From Diaphorobacter limosus (GTDB lineage: Bacteria > Pseudomonadota > Gammaproteobacteria > Burkholderiales > Burkholderiaceae_C), in the NCBI RefSeq assembly GCF_033100095.1, contig NZ_CP136921.1, forward strand, positions 1,582,501 to 1,646,500: DNA of 64,000 nucleotides. The letters run 5' to 3'. The notes under the pieces were generated by a model, which worked only from the letters and a program-made list of their open reading frames with translations, searched no databases and had not been told where the DNA came from. How positions within the stretch are numbered: position 1 is the stretch's first letter; every line of letters begins with the position of its first letter. Positions 52,534-61,775 of this stretch are shown in pieces. A program made the position numbers and the translations under genes.

Positions 52534-53577
52534 ATGAAGATCTTCCGCGGCTTCCATCATCCGCAAGTGGCCAGCGCCTGCGCGCTCACCATAGGCAACT
52601 TCGACGGCGTGCACCGCGGCCACCAGGCCATGCTGGCGCTGCTGAACAACGAGGCGCAGCACCGCGGCGTGGCCAGCTGCGTGCTGACCTTTGAGCCCCA
52701 CCCGCGCGACTACTTTGCCCGCGTGCACCACAAGCCGGACATCGCCCCGGCACGCATAGGCACGCTGCGCGACAAGCTCGCCGAGCTGGCGCGCTGCGGC
52801 GTGCAGCAGGCCGTGGTGCTGCCCTTCAACGACAAGCTGGCCAGTCTGCCGGCCCAGGCCTTCATCGACGAGGTGGTGGTGCGCGGCCTGGGCGCGCGCT
52901 ACCTGCTGGTGGGCGACGACTTTCGCTTTGGCAGCCAGCGCGCAGGCGACTATGCGATGCTGGACGCCGCCGGCCCGGCCGGCGGCTTCGAGGTGGCGCG
53001 CATGATGAGCTACGAGGTGCATGGCCTGCGCGTCTCCAGCACCGCCGTGCGCGCGGCGCTGGCCGCGGGCGACATGGCCGAGGCGGCGCGCCTGTTGGGC
53101 CGGCCCTACGCCATCAGCGGCCATGTGGTGCATGGGCGCAAGCTCGGGCGCCAGCTGGGCCGCTCGGCCGCCAGCGGGGCGGATCAGGACGGTTTTCGCA
53201 CCCTCAACCTGCGCTTTGCGCACTGGAAGCCGGCCGCCAGCGGCATCTTCGCGGTGCTGGTGCATGGCCTGCACGATGCGCCCCTGCCCGGCGTGGCGAA
53301 TCTGGGCGTGCGCCCCTCGCTCGACCCGCGCGACGCGAACGGCGGGCGCGTGCTGCTGGAGACCCATTGCCTGGACTGGCCCACGCACCTGGGCGCCGAG
53401 GGGGGCTACGGTAAAATCGTGCGCGTGGAACTACTGCACAAACTGCACGACGAGCTGAAATACGACAGTCTTGACACCCTCACCGCCGGCATCGCCCGGG
53501 ACTGCGAGGACGCGCGCGCCTTCTTTGCCACGGCCCACGCCGAGACCCGTCGCCAGACCACGCGCGACCGAATTTGA
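52534..53577 (+). CDS. ribF: Bifunctional riboflavin kinase / FMN adenylyltransferase
   Basis: A 347-residue enzyme making FMN and FAD. The N-terminal adenylyltransferase domain has TIGNFDGVHRGHQAM and the later SSTAVRAAL; the C-terminal riboflavin kinase domain has GVANLGVRPS. No good Shine-Dalgarno: the upstream sequence is a repeat copy with GTAAAG. Upstream of ileS and lspA in the common order. Confidence 0.95.
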   Translation: MKIFRGFHHPQVASACALTIGNFDGVHRGHQAMLALLNNEAQHRGVASCVLTFEPHPRDYFARVHHKPDIAPARIGTLRDKLAELARCGVQQAVVLPFNDKLASLPAQAFIDEVVVRGLGARYLLVGDDFRFGSQRAGDYAMLDAAGPAGGFEVARMMSYEVHGLRVSSTAVRAALAAGDMAEAARLLGRPYAISGHVVHGRKLGRQLGRSAASGADQDGFRTLNLRFAHWKPAASGIFAVLVHGLHDAPLPGVANLGVRPSLDPRDANGGRVLLETHCLDWPTHLGAEGGYGKIVRVELLHKLHDELKYDSLDTLTAGIARDCEDARAFFATAHAETRRQTTRDRI

Positions 53578-53671
53578 CGGGGCCGCCTTCGCCCCGCCCC
53601 TCGCCTTAGCTGTTGCACCGCCCTTCCGGGCCCAGCGCCTGGAACGCCCTTGATTTGAAGGTTTCCCTCCC

Positions 53672-56527
53672 ATGTCCGAGAACAAAACGCCCAAGCCCGA
53701 AGCGTCCGCCTACCGCGCCACGCTGAACATGCCCGACACGCCCTTCCCGATGCGCGGCGACCTGCCCAAACGCGAGCCGCAATGGGCCAAGGACTGGAGC
53801 GAGCAAGGCGTGTACAAAAAGCTGCGCGACGCGCGACGCGATGCGCCCAAGTTCATCCTGCACGACGGCCCGCCGTACGCCAACGGCCAGATCCACATCG
53901 GCCACGCGATGAACAAGATCTTGAAGGACATGATCGTCAAGAGCCGCCAGCTGGAGGGTTTTGACGCGCTCTACACCCCCGGCTGGGACTGCCACGGCCT
54001 GCCGATCGAGAACGCCATCGAGAAAAAACACGGCCGCAACCTGCCGCGCGACGAGATGCAGGCGCGCGGCCGCGCCTTTGCCACCGAGCAGATCGCGCAG
54101 CAGATGGCCGACTTCCAGCGCCTGGGCGTGCTGGGCGAATGGGACAACCCCTACCAGACCATGGCCTACGCCAGCGAGGCGGGCGAGCTGCGCGCGCTGA
54201 AAAAAGTGATGGAGCGCGGCTTCGTCTACCGCGGCCTCAAGCCCGTGTACTGGTGCTTTGACTGCGCCAGTTCGCTCGCCGAATTCGAGATCGAGTACCA
54301 GGACAAGCAAAGCCAGACGCTGGACGTGATGTTCCCGGCGGCCGACCCGGCGCGCCTGGCTGCAGCCTTCGGCCTGCCCGCGCTGACCAAAGAAGCCTTC
54401 ATCGTCATCTGGACCACCACCGCCTGGACGATCCCCGCCAACCAGGCGCTGAACGTCAACCCCGAGCTCGAATACAGCCTGGTCGATACCGAGCGCGGCC
54501 TGCTCCTCGTCGCCAGTGCGCTGGTCGAGAAATGCCTGGAGCGCTGGAAGCTGCAAGGCCAGGTGGTCGCCACGGCCCTGGGGCAAAAGCTGGATTTGAT
54601 GCCCTTCAAGCACCCTCTGGCCCATGTGGACAAGGCCTTTGACCGCATCTCCCCGGTGTACCTGGCCGACTACGCCACGGCCGAGGACGGCACCGGCATC
54701 GTGCACAGCGCGCCGGCCTATGGCGTGGACGACTTCAACTCCTGCGTGGCCCATGGCCTGAAATACGAGGACATCCTGAACCCCGTGCAGGGCAACGGCG
54801 TGTACGCGCCAGAGCTGGGGATGTTCGGCGGCCAGCATATCTGGAAGGCCGTGCCGGTGATCATCGACGCGCTCAAGGTGGCTGGGCGCCTGCTCGACAG
54901 CATCACCATCACGCACAGCTACCCGCATTGCTGGCGCCACAAGAGCCCGGTGATCTACCGCGCCGCCGCGCAGTGGTTCGTGCGCATGGACGAGGGCGAG
55001 GGCGTGTTCACCGACCCAGCACAAAAACCGGCACAAACCCTGCGCCAGATTGCGCTGGCAGCTATCGAAAAAACCAGCTTCTACCCCGAGAACGGCAAGG
55101 CCCGGCTGCGCGACATGATCGCCGGCCGGCCCGACTGGTGCATCTCGCGCCAGCGCAGCTGGGGCGTGCCCCTGCCCTTCTTCCTGCATGTGGACTCGGG
55201 CGAACTGCACCCGCGCACCATGGAGATCATGGACCAGGCCGCCGAGATCGTTGAAAAGGGCGGCATCGAAGCCTGGAGCCGCGCCACTGCAGAAGAAATT
55301 CTGGGTGCCGAGGACGCCAAGCTCTATACCAAGAGCACCGACATCCTCGAAGTCTGGTTCGACTCGGGCTCCACCTTCTGGCATGTGCTGCGCGGCACGC
55401 ACGCCGGCATGCACCACGACGAAGGCCCCGAGGCCGACCTGTACCTGGAAGGCCATGACCAGCACCGCGGCTGGTTCCATTCCTCGCTGCTGCTGTCCAG
55501 CGCCATCTTTGGCCGCGCGCCCTACCGCGGGCTGCTCACGCACGGCTTCACCGTGGACGGCCAGGGCAAGAAGATGAGCAAGTCGCTGGGCAACACTGTC
55601 TCGCCGCAGGAGGTGAGCGGCAAGCTCGGCGCCGAAATCATCCGCCTGTGGTGCGCATCGACCGACTATTCGGGCGACCTGGCGATCGACGACAAGATCC
55701 TGGCGCGCGTGGTCGATGCCTACCGCCGCATCCGCAACACGCTGCGCTTTCTGCTGGCCAACGTCAGCGACTTCGATCCGGCCCGGGACGCCGTGGCCGA
55801 GGCCGAGCTGCTGGAGATCGACCGCTGGGCGCTGGCGCGCGCGGCCGAGTTCCAGGCCGAGGTGCTGGCGCATTACAAGGTCTACGAATTCCACCCCGTG
55901 GTCGCCAAGCTGCAGCTGTTCTGCTCGGAAGACCTGGGGGGCTTTTACCTCGACGTGCTGAAAGACCGCCTGTACACCACGGGCGCCAAAAGCCTGGCGC
56001 GGCGCAGCGCGCAGACCGCGCTCTACCAGATCACCCACGCCATGCTGCGCTGGATGGCACCCTTTCTGTCGTTCACGGCGGAAGAGGCCTGGAAGCAGTT
56101 TGGCGGCTCCGACTCCATCTTCCTGGAGACCTTCCAGACCCTGCCGGCGGGCGACTCCGCGCTGCTGGCCAAGTGGCAGCGCCTGCGCGCCATCCGGGAC
56201 GCGGCGAACAAGGAAATAGAGAACGTACGCACGTCGGGCGCCGTGGGCAGCTCGCTGCAGGCCGTGGTGACGCTAACCGCCGCACCGGAAGACCATGCGC
56301 TGCTGGCCGGCCTGGGCGAGGATATGAAGTTCGTGCTCATCGTTTCCACTACTAATTTAGTAGCTGGAGACTCTCTACAGATAAGCGTTACAGCCAGTTC
56401 TGACCAAAAGTGTGAGCGCTGCTGGCACTACCGCGCCGACGTGGGCAGCAACCCGGCTCACCCCACGCTGTGCGCGCGCTGCGACAGCAACCTGCACGGC
56501 GCGGGCGAGACCCGGGTGCACGCCTGA
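53672..56527 (+). CDS. ileS: Isoleucyl-tRNA synthetase
   Basis: A 951-residue class I synthetase. HIGH motif in [11 protein letters not shown], editing domain with [18 protein letters not shown] in [10 protein letters not shown], and the C-terminal zinc finger CERCWHY ... CARCDSN. Full length for the bacterial type. Two repeat copies (55049-55078 and 56349-56397) are translated inside it. The stop overlaps the lspA start (TGATG). Confidence 0.97.
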   Translation: MSENKTPKPEASAYRATLNMPDTPFPMRGDLPKREPQWAKDWSEQGVYKKLRDARRDAPKFILHDGPPYANGQIHIGHAMNKILKDMIVKSRQLEGFDALYTPGWDCHGLPIENAIEKKHGRNLPRDEMQARGRAFATEQIAQQMADFQRLGVLGEWDNPYQTMAYASEAGELRALKKVMERGFVYRGLKPVYWCFDCASSLAEFEIEYQDKQSQTLDVMFPAADPARLAAAFGLPALTKEAFIVIWTTTAWTIPANQALNVNPELEYSLVDTERGLLLVASALVEKCLERWKLQGQVVATALGQKLDLMPFKHPLAHVDKAFDRISPVYLADYATAEDGTGIVHSAPAYGVDDFNSCVAHGLKYEDILNPVQGNGVYAPELGMFGGQHIWKAVPVIIDALKVAGRLLDSITITHSYPHCWRHKSPVIYRAAAQWFVRMDEGEGVFTDPAQKPAQTLRQIALAAIEKTSFYPENGKARLRDMIAGRPDWCISRQRSWGVPLPFFLHVDSGELHPRTMEIMDQAAEIVEKGGIEAWSRATAEEILGAEDAKLYTKSTDILEVWFDSGSTFWHVLRGTHAGMHHDEGPEADLYLEGHDQHRGWFHSSLLLSSAIFGRAPYRGLLTHGFTVDGQGKKMSKSLGNTVSPQEVSGKLGAEIIRLWCASTDYSGDLAIDDKILARVVDAYRRIRNTLRFLLANVSDFDPARDAVAEAELLEIDRWALARAAEFQAEVLAHYKVYEFHPVVAKLQLFCSEDLGGFYLDVLKDRLYTTGAKSLARRSAQTALYQITHAMLRWMAPFLSFTAEEAWKQFGGSDSIFLETFQTLPAGDSALLAKWQRLRAIRDAANKEIENVRTSGAVGSSLQAVVTLTAAPEDHALLAGLGEDMKFVLIVSTTNLVAGDSLQISVTASSDQKCERCWHYRADVGSNPAHPTLCARCDSNLHGAGETRVHA
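55049..55078 (+). repeat. Short copy of the dispersed repeat in ileS
   Basis: GCGCTGGCAGCTATCGAAAAAA, in frame in the catalytic domain near Lys-rich loop KTSFYP. Short, so similarity could be chance. Confidence 0.4.
56349..56397 (+). repeat. Dispersed AT-rich repeat in the 3' part of ileS
   Basis: ACTAATTTAGTAGCTGGAGAC followed by ATAAGCGTTACAG, an AT-rich patch just before the zinc-finger codons. Confidence 0.55.
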
Positions 56528-57024
56528 TGGCGCGCGCCAAGAAAGTCGGCGGCGCCAGCCTGTGGCCCTGGCTGGGCTGGGCCGTGCTGCTGGTGATTGC
56601 CGACCAGTTCACCAAGACGCTGATCCTGGGCTACTACCGCCTGGGCGACGCCACCTACGTCACCAGCTTCTTCAACGTCGTGCGCGCGCACAACACCGGC
56701 GCGGCCTTCTCCTTCCTGGCGGACGCCGGCGGCTGGCAGCGCTGGCTGTTCACCGGCATTGCCGTGGTGGTGGCGGTGTTCATCGTCTGGCAGCTGCGCG
56801 CGCACCCGGGGCAAAGGCTGTTTGCCTTCGCGCTGTCCAGCATCCTGGGCGGCGCCATAGGCAATGTGGTCGATCGCCTGCAGCATGGCTATGTGGTGGA
56901 TTTTCTCGACTTTCACCTGCGCGGCTGGCATTTCCCGGCCTTCAACGTGGCCGACTGCGCCATCAGCGTGGGCGCGGCCTGTCTGATCCTCGACGAACTG
57001 CTGCGCGTGCGGCGCGAGCGCTGA
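56527..57024 (+). CDS. lspA: Lipoprotein signal peptidase
   Basis: A 165-residue aspartic signal peptidase II with four membrane helices. Catalytic Asp regions: [18 protein letters not shown] and [11 protein letters not shown]; also [14 protein letters not shown]. Overlaps ileS by one base. Confidence 0.96.
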   Translation: MARAKKVGGASLWPWLGWAVLLVIADQFTKTLILGYYRLGDATYVTSFFNVVRAHNTGAAFSFLADAGGWQRWLFTGIAVVVAVFIVWQLRAHPGQRLFAFALSSILGGAIGNVVDRLQHGYVVDFLDFHLRGWHFPAFNVADCAISVGAACLILDELLRVRRER

Positions 57025-57291
57025 TCGGCGATCCCGGAACCAACCCCGCCCCGGGACCTGTCGAACCTGGAGCATTGCCGAAAGCGCTATCCGAGGGCTA
57101 CGTAGCCAAAGCAGCCCCAGCTGGGCGGGTTTGCCGGATTTGCAGCCGGCGACCGCCTCGTGTTGGCGCCTGGGACGGCCAGCGTCTGGTTTCGCACCTG
57201 GCGGCATCGGGGGTTTTCGAAGGGCCTTATCCTTTCCACGACAATGGAGTGCTCATAGACTGATAGCGCTCAAGCCCCGCCATACCAAGAC

Positions 57292-58959
57292 ATGAAGCAT
57301 TTGTTGAACCTGCTCGCCGCCATTGCCCTGCTGGTGTGGGGCATCCAAATGGTGCGCACCGGCATCCTGCGCGTGTTTGGCGCCAATTTGCGCCAATTGA
57401 TCGCGCGCGGCGTGCGCACGCAACTGCTGGCCGTGTTCTCCGGGGTGGGGGTGACGGCGGTGGTGCAGTCCAGCACGGCCACGGCGCTGATCGTCTCGGC
57501 CTTCGTCGGCCAGGGCATGATCAGCCTGACCGCGGCGCTGACGGTGATGCTCGGCGCCGATGTGGGCTCGGCGCTGATGGCGGTGGTGTTCTCGCTGGAC
57601 CTGTCCTGGCTCTCGCCGCTGTGCATTTTTGTCGGCGTGGTGCTGTATGTGGCGCGCCAGGACGGCAAGGCCGGGCGCGTGGGGCGCGTGCTCATCGGCC
57701 TGGGCCTGATGCTGCTGGCGCTGCGCCTGATCACCGAGTCCACCCTGGTGCTGACCCAGTCCGAGGTGGTGCGCACCCTGCTCATGGCGCTGACCAGCGA
57801 CATCACGCTGGAGGTCATGACAGGCGCCATCCTGGCCATCATCTCCTACTCCAGCCTGGCCACGGTGCTGCTGGTGGCCACGCTGGCGGGCTCGGGCGGC
57901 ATCCCCACCGAAGTGGCGCTGGGCCTGGTGGTGGGTGCCAACCTGGGCAGCGGCCTGCTGGCGGTGCTGACCACCATGCGCTCGAGCATTCAGACGCGCC
58001 AGGTGCCGCTGGGCAACCTGCTGTTCCGCATGGTGGCGGCCACGGTGATGATTCCGGTCATAGGCCTGTGGCACACGCATATCCAGACCCTGATCCCGGA
58101 CAAGGTCAGCCAGGTGGTGCTGTTCCACCTGGCCTTCAACATCATGGGCACGCTGCTGTGCCTGCCCATCACCGGCCTGGTGGCCACCGCCGTGGGCAAG
58201 ATCCTGCGCCAGGAGGAGCAACCGGCCTCGCTGTCGCGCCCGCACCACCTGGACGCCTCGGCCCTGTCCACGCCCTCGCTGGCCATTTCCTGCGCGGCAC
58301 GCGAGGCCCTGCACCTGGCCGATCTGGTGGAAACCATGCTCAATGGCCTGAAGACCGTGTGGCAGACCGACGACGACAAGCTGGGCGCCGAGCTGCGCGG
58401 CCTGGACGACCAGGTGGACAGCCTGTACTCGGCCATCAAGTACTACATGACCAAGATCTCACGCTCCGAGCTGGATGAGGCCGAGGGCCGGCGCTGGACG
58501 GAAATCATCGGCTTCACCATCAACATGGAGCAGGTCGGCGACCTGGTGGAGCGCGTGCTGCAGGACGTGGAGGACAAGAAGATCAAGAAGGGGCGGCAGT
58601 TCTCACATGCCGGGCTGCAGGAGATCAACGAGATGCACGACCACCTGGTGGCCAACCTGCGCCTGGCCATGAGCGTGTTTCTGACCAGCAATGTGCGCGA
58701 TGCGCAAAAGCTGCTGGAGGAGAAGAACCGCTTCCGCGAGCTGGAGCTGGCCTACGCCGCCACCCACCTCAACCGCCTGGCGGAAAACACCATCCAGAGC
58801 ATAGAGACCAGCTCGCTGCACATCGACATCATCAGCGACCTGAAGCGCATCAATTCGCTGCTGTGCTCGGTGGCCTACCCGGTGCTGGAGGCCAGCAACG
58901 CCGTGGCCCCGCTGCGCCCGGAGGCCGAGGTGCCAAGCACGCAGAACGACCGGCTGTGA
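57292..58959 (+). CDS. Na/Pi cotransporter family protein with PhoU-like C-terminal domain
   Basis: A 555-residue protein. The membrane part (about 1-310) holds two inverted NptA/NaPi-II repeats, with the QSS motif VVQSSTATALIV in the first and SYSSLATVLLV in the second. The C-terminal about 200 residues are helical and PhoU-like (EIIGFTINMEQVGDLVERV). It probably exports or imports phosphate with sodium, the second phosphate carrier in this window after pit. Confidence 0.92.
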   Translation: MKHLLNLLAAIALLVWGIQMVRTGILRVFGANLRQLIARGVRTQLLAVFSGVGVTAVVQSSTATALIVSAFVGQGMISLTAALTVMLGADVGSALMAVVFSLDLSWLSPLCIFVGVVLYVARQDGKAGRVGRVLIGLGLMLLALRLITESTLVLTQSEVVRTLLMALTSDITLEVMTGAILAIISYSSLATVLLVATLAGSGGIPTEVALGLVVGANLGSGLLAVLTTMRSSIQTRQVPLGNLLFRMVAATVMIPVIGLWHTHIQTLIPDKVSQVVLFHLAFNIMGTLLCLPITGLVATAVGKILRQEEQPASLSRPHHLDASALSTPSLAISCAAREALHLADLVETMLNGLKTVWQTDDDKLGAELRGLDDQVDSLYSAIKYYMTKISRSELDEAEGRRWTEIIGFTINMEQVGDLVERVLQDVEDKKIKKGRQFSHAGLQEINEMHDHLVANLRLAMSVFLTSNVRDAQKLLEEKNRFRELELAYAATHLNRLAENTIQSIETSSLHIDIISDLKRINSLLCSVAYPVLEASNAVAPLRPEAEVPSTQNDRL

Positions 58960-58966
58960 GCCTGCG

Positions 58967-59785
58967 CTACCAGCCGTAGAAGGCGGCCAGCACCAAAGCT
59001 GCCTCGGGCGTGAAGGCGCCCTGTGCCAGGCGCGCCTGCACCTCGCCGTGCGCCAGGCAATCAAAGCGCTCGACCTCGCCGTCCTGGTTGTCGGGCGTGG
59101 CCCCAGCCCGCACGGTGGCCTGGTACCAGTGGATGCATTCCACCATGTAGCCGGCGCCCCCGCCCTCGTCGCTGGGCAGGGCAAACCGCACCTGGCCACC
59201 CGGCCTCAGCCCAGACAGCTGGGCCATGCGCAGGCCGGCCTCCTCCCAGGTCTCGCGCGCCACGGCGGTCTGCAGGCTGTCGGCGGCCGACACCATGCCG
59301 CCCATCAGCGTGTCCCACATACCCGGGTTGCTGGCCTTGCTGTGCGCGCGCTGCTGCACCCACATGGCGGCGCCGTCGGCCGTGCAGCCCACCAGGTGCA
59401 CGGCCTGGGTGGCCAGGCCCAGCACGCGCGCGGCGCCACGCTCCACCGTGGCCAGACGCCGGCCATCGACCGCGCACACGGCCAGTTGCTCGTCGCGCCA
59501 GGGGCCGCAGCGGCCGGCGGCGCGCAGGGTCAGCGCCAGGGCATTCAGCGCGGCCGTGGCATCGTCGGCGGCCAAGGCCCAGGCAGGGGCGCCTTCATAC
59601 TCTACTATTGATAGCTGACAGCGCTTATCCAGCAAGCGCTGGAGGCCAATTTTATTAAAAATCTGTCCATCCACCGAGCCCACGCGCTCACCGCCCAGCA
59701 GCAGCGCCATGCGTGGCGCTGCCGGCGCGCAAGTGGCACGCGCGCGTGCGGCGGCCACCCAGGCGGGCGCCGTGGTGGCGGCCAT
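58967..59785 (-). CDS. Nudix hydrolase with DUF4743 N-terminal domain
   Basis: A 272-residue protein. The N-terminal half is a DUF4743-like domain and the second half a Nudix fold with MGGMVSAADSL and the Nudix helix ARETWEEAGL. Plant and fungal relatives resemble thiamin-pyrophosphate-acting Nudix enzymes, but the substrate is not known here. It overlaps the end of the quinone reductase gene by one base. A repeat copy lies in its DUF4743 part. Confidence 0.86.
   Translation of the reverse strand: MAATTAPAWVAAARARATCAPAAPRMALLLGGERVGSVDGQIFNKIGLQRLLDKRCQLSIVEYEGAPAWALAADDATAALNALALTLRAAGRCGPWRDEQLAVCAVDGRRLATVERGAARVLGLATQAVHLVGCTADGAAMWVQQRAHSKASNPGMWDTLMGGMVSAADSLQTAVARETWEEAGLRMAQLSGLRPGGQVRFALPSDEGGGAGYMVECIHWYQATVRAGATPDNQDGEVERFDCLAHGEVQARLAQGAFTPEAALVLAAFYGW
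59602..59662. repeat. Dispersed AT-rich repeat, copy inside the DUF4743 Nudix gene
   Basis: A full copy with inverted core: TTGATAGCTGACAGCGCTT, spacer, AAGCGCTGGAGGCC, then an AT-rich tail. In frame. Confidence 0.72.
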
Positions 59786-60771
59786 CAGGGCAGCGTGAGC
59801 AGGGTGGAGCCCGTGGTCTTGCGCGCCTCCAGATCCCGGTGCGCCTGCTGCACGTCGGTCAGGGCGTAGCGCTGGGCAATGTGGATCTTCACCTGCCCGC
59901 TGGCGACCACGGCAAACAGCTCATCGGCCATGGCCTGCGTGGCGCCCCGCGTGCGGATATGCGTGAACAGCGTCTGGCGCGTGACGTAGAGCGAGCCCTT
60001 GGCCCCCAGCATGCCGGGCGCAAACGGCGCCACCGGCCCCGAGGCGTTGCCGAAGCTGGCCATCAAACCGAAGGGGCGCAGGCAATCGAGCGACTTGTCC
60101 CAGGTGTCCTTGCCCACCGAGTCGTAGACCACCTTCACGCCCTGGCCCGCGGTGATCTCCTTCACGCGGGCGGCAAAGTCTTCCTGCCGATAGTTGATGG
60201 CATGGGCCGCGCCGTTGTCCAGCGCCAGCTGGCATTTGGCGTCCGAGCCCGCCGTGGCGATGAGCCGCAGGCCCAATGCCCTGGCCCACTGGCAGGCGAT
60301 CAGGCCCACACCGCCGGCGGCGGCGTGGAACAGCACGAAGTCGCCTGGCTCAAGCCCCTCGACGGGGCGTGTCTTTTTCAGCAAATACTGCGCCGTCAGG
60401 CCCTTGAGCATCATCGCCGCGCCGGTCTCGAAGCTGATGGCATCGGGCAGCTTGCACACACACATGGCGGGCATGACACGGCGCTCAGAGTAGCTGCCCG
60501 GCGGGTTGCTGGCATAGGCCGCGCGGTCGCCCACCTGCAGGTGCGTGACGCCCTCCCCCACGGCCTCGATCACGCCCGCGGCCTCCATGCCTATGCCGGC
60601 GGGCATGTTCAGGGGATACAGGCCGGTGCGGTGATAGACGTCGATGAAGTTCAGGCCCACGGCGTGGTGGCGTATGCGCACCTGGCCCGGGCCGGGCTCG
60701 CCCACCTGCACGTCAACGATCTGCAGTTCTTCAGGGCCGCCATGCTGGCGGATTTGTACGGCGAGGGTCAT
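59785..60771 (-). CDS. qor: NADPH:quinone oxidoreductase, zinc-free MDR family
   Basis: A 328-residue medium-chain reductase. GroES-like N-terminus (HAVGLNFIDVYHRTGLYP) and Rossmann domain with AAAGGVGLIACQWA are those of Qor. The catalytic-zinc cysteines of alcohol dehydrogenases are absent. It reduces quinones or related enones with NADPH. Stop overlaps the Nudix gene start (TGATG). Confidence 0.92.
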   Translation of the reverse strand: MTLAVQIRQHGGPEELQIVDVQVGEPGPGQVRIRHHAVGLNFIDVYHRTGLYPLNMPAGIGMEAAGVIEAVGEGVTHLQVGDRAAYASNPPGSYSERRVMPAMCVCKLPDAISFETGAAMMLKGLTAQYLLKKTRPVEGLEPGDFVLFHAAAGGVGLIACQWARALGLRLIATAGSDAKCQLALDNGAAHAINYRQEDFAARVKEITAGQGVKVVYDSVGKDTWDKSLDCLRPFGLMASFGNASGPVAPFAPGMLGAKGSLYVTRQTLFTHIRTRGATQAMADELFAVVASGQVKIHIAQRYALTDVQQAHRDLEARKTTGSTLLTLP

Positions 60772-60875
60772 GGATCCAGTTCTCCTGCGTGCATTGCGAT
60801 GGCCAGGATCGTGCCATGTTTGCCTGGCCCCTGCCCGGCGCGGGATACAGAACCTGGCTTACAGTCGCAGCCCCT

Positions 60876-61775
60876 ATGACCCAAAGACTCTCGCCAGGCA
60901 CGGCCGCCATGCTTGCCGCCGCGCCCCTGTTGTGGGCCGGCAATGCCGTGGTGGGCCGCGCGCTGCACACCCTGATTGCCCCGAGCACCCTGAATTTCCT
61001 GCGCTGGCTGCTGGCCTTTGCGCTGCTGTTGCCGCTGGCCTGGCAGGTGCTGCGCCCGGCAAGCGGCCTGTGGCCGCACTGGCGCCGCTATGCGGCGCTG
61101 GGCCTGTTCGGCATTGGCAGCTACAACGCGCTGCAGTACCTGGCGCTGCAGACATCAACGGCGCTGAACGTGACGCTGGTGGGCTCTGGCATGCCGGTGT
61201 GGATGCTGGTGGTGGGCGCGCTGTTCTTCGGCGTGCCGGTCACGCGCCGGCAGGCGGTGGGCGCTCTGCTGTCAGTGACCGGCGTGGTGCTGGTACTGAG
61301 CCGTGGCAGTGTTGGCGAGCTGTTGGCGCTGCGCCTGGTGCCGGGCGATCTGTACATGGTGCTGGCCACCATCTCCTGGGCGTTCTACAGCTGGCTGCTG
61401 GTGCGCACCAGCGAGCCCCAGGGCCTGCGCGGCGACTGGGCGGCCTTTCTGACAGCGCAGATGTTCTTCGGCCTGGGCTGGTCGGGCGCCTTTGCGGGCG
61501 CGGAATGGTCGCTGGGCCAGGGACACATAGCCTGGGGCTGGCCGTTGGCCGCGGGCCTGGCTTACATCGTCATCGGCCCGGCCATCCTGGCCTACCGTTT
61601 CTGGGGCGCGGGCGTGCAGCGCGCGGGGCCGGTGGCGGCGGGTTTTTTCATCAACCTGACGCCCCTGTTCGCGGCCCTGCTGTCGGCGGCCTTTCTGGGC
61701 GAGGCGCCGCACCTGTACCACGGCGCCGCCTTTGTGCTTATCGTCGGCGGCATCGTGGTGTCCTCACGCCGCTGA
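60876..61775 (+). CDS. EamA-family (DMT) transporter
   Basis: A 299-residue permease with ten hydrophobic segments in two EamA repeats (start APLLWAGNAVVGRAL; second repeat from DLYMVLATISWAFYSWLLV). Substrate unknown; relatives export amino acids or metabolites. Its 3' end overlaps the convergent GGDEF-EAL gene by 12 bp. Confidence 0.9.
   Translation: MTQRLSPGTAAMLAAAPLLWAGNAVVGRALHTLIAPSTLNFLRWLLAFALLLPLAWQVLRPASGLWPHWRRYAALGLFGIGSYNALQYLALQTSTALNVTLVGSGMPVWMLVVGALFFGVPVTRRQAVGALLSVTGVVLVLSRGSVGELLALRLVPGDLYMVLATISWAFYSWLLVRTSEPQGLRGDWAAFLTAQMFFGLGWSGAFAGAEWSLGQGHIAWGWPLAAGLAYIVIGPAILAYRFWGAGVQRAGPVAAGFFINLTPLFAALLSAAFLGEAPHLYHGAAFVLIVGGIVVSSRR

Noticed and set aside
53606..56038. Minus-strand 810-codon open frame opposite ileS
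   Set aside because: High-GC antisense shadow of a fully recognisable isoleucyl-tRNA synthetase.
57025..57291. Possible small gene between lspA and the Na/Pi transporter
   Set aside because: About 267 bp with no frame having both a ribosome site and a protein-like sequence.
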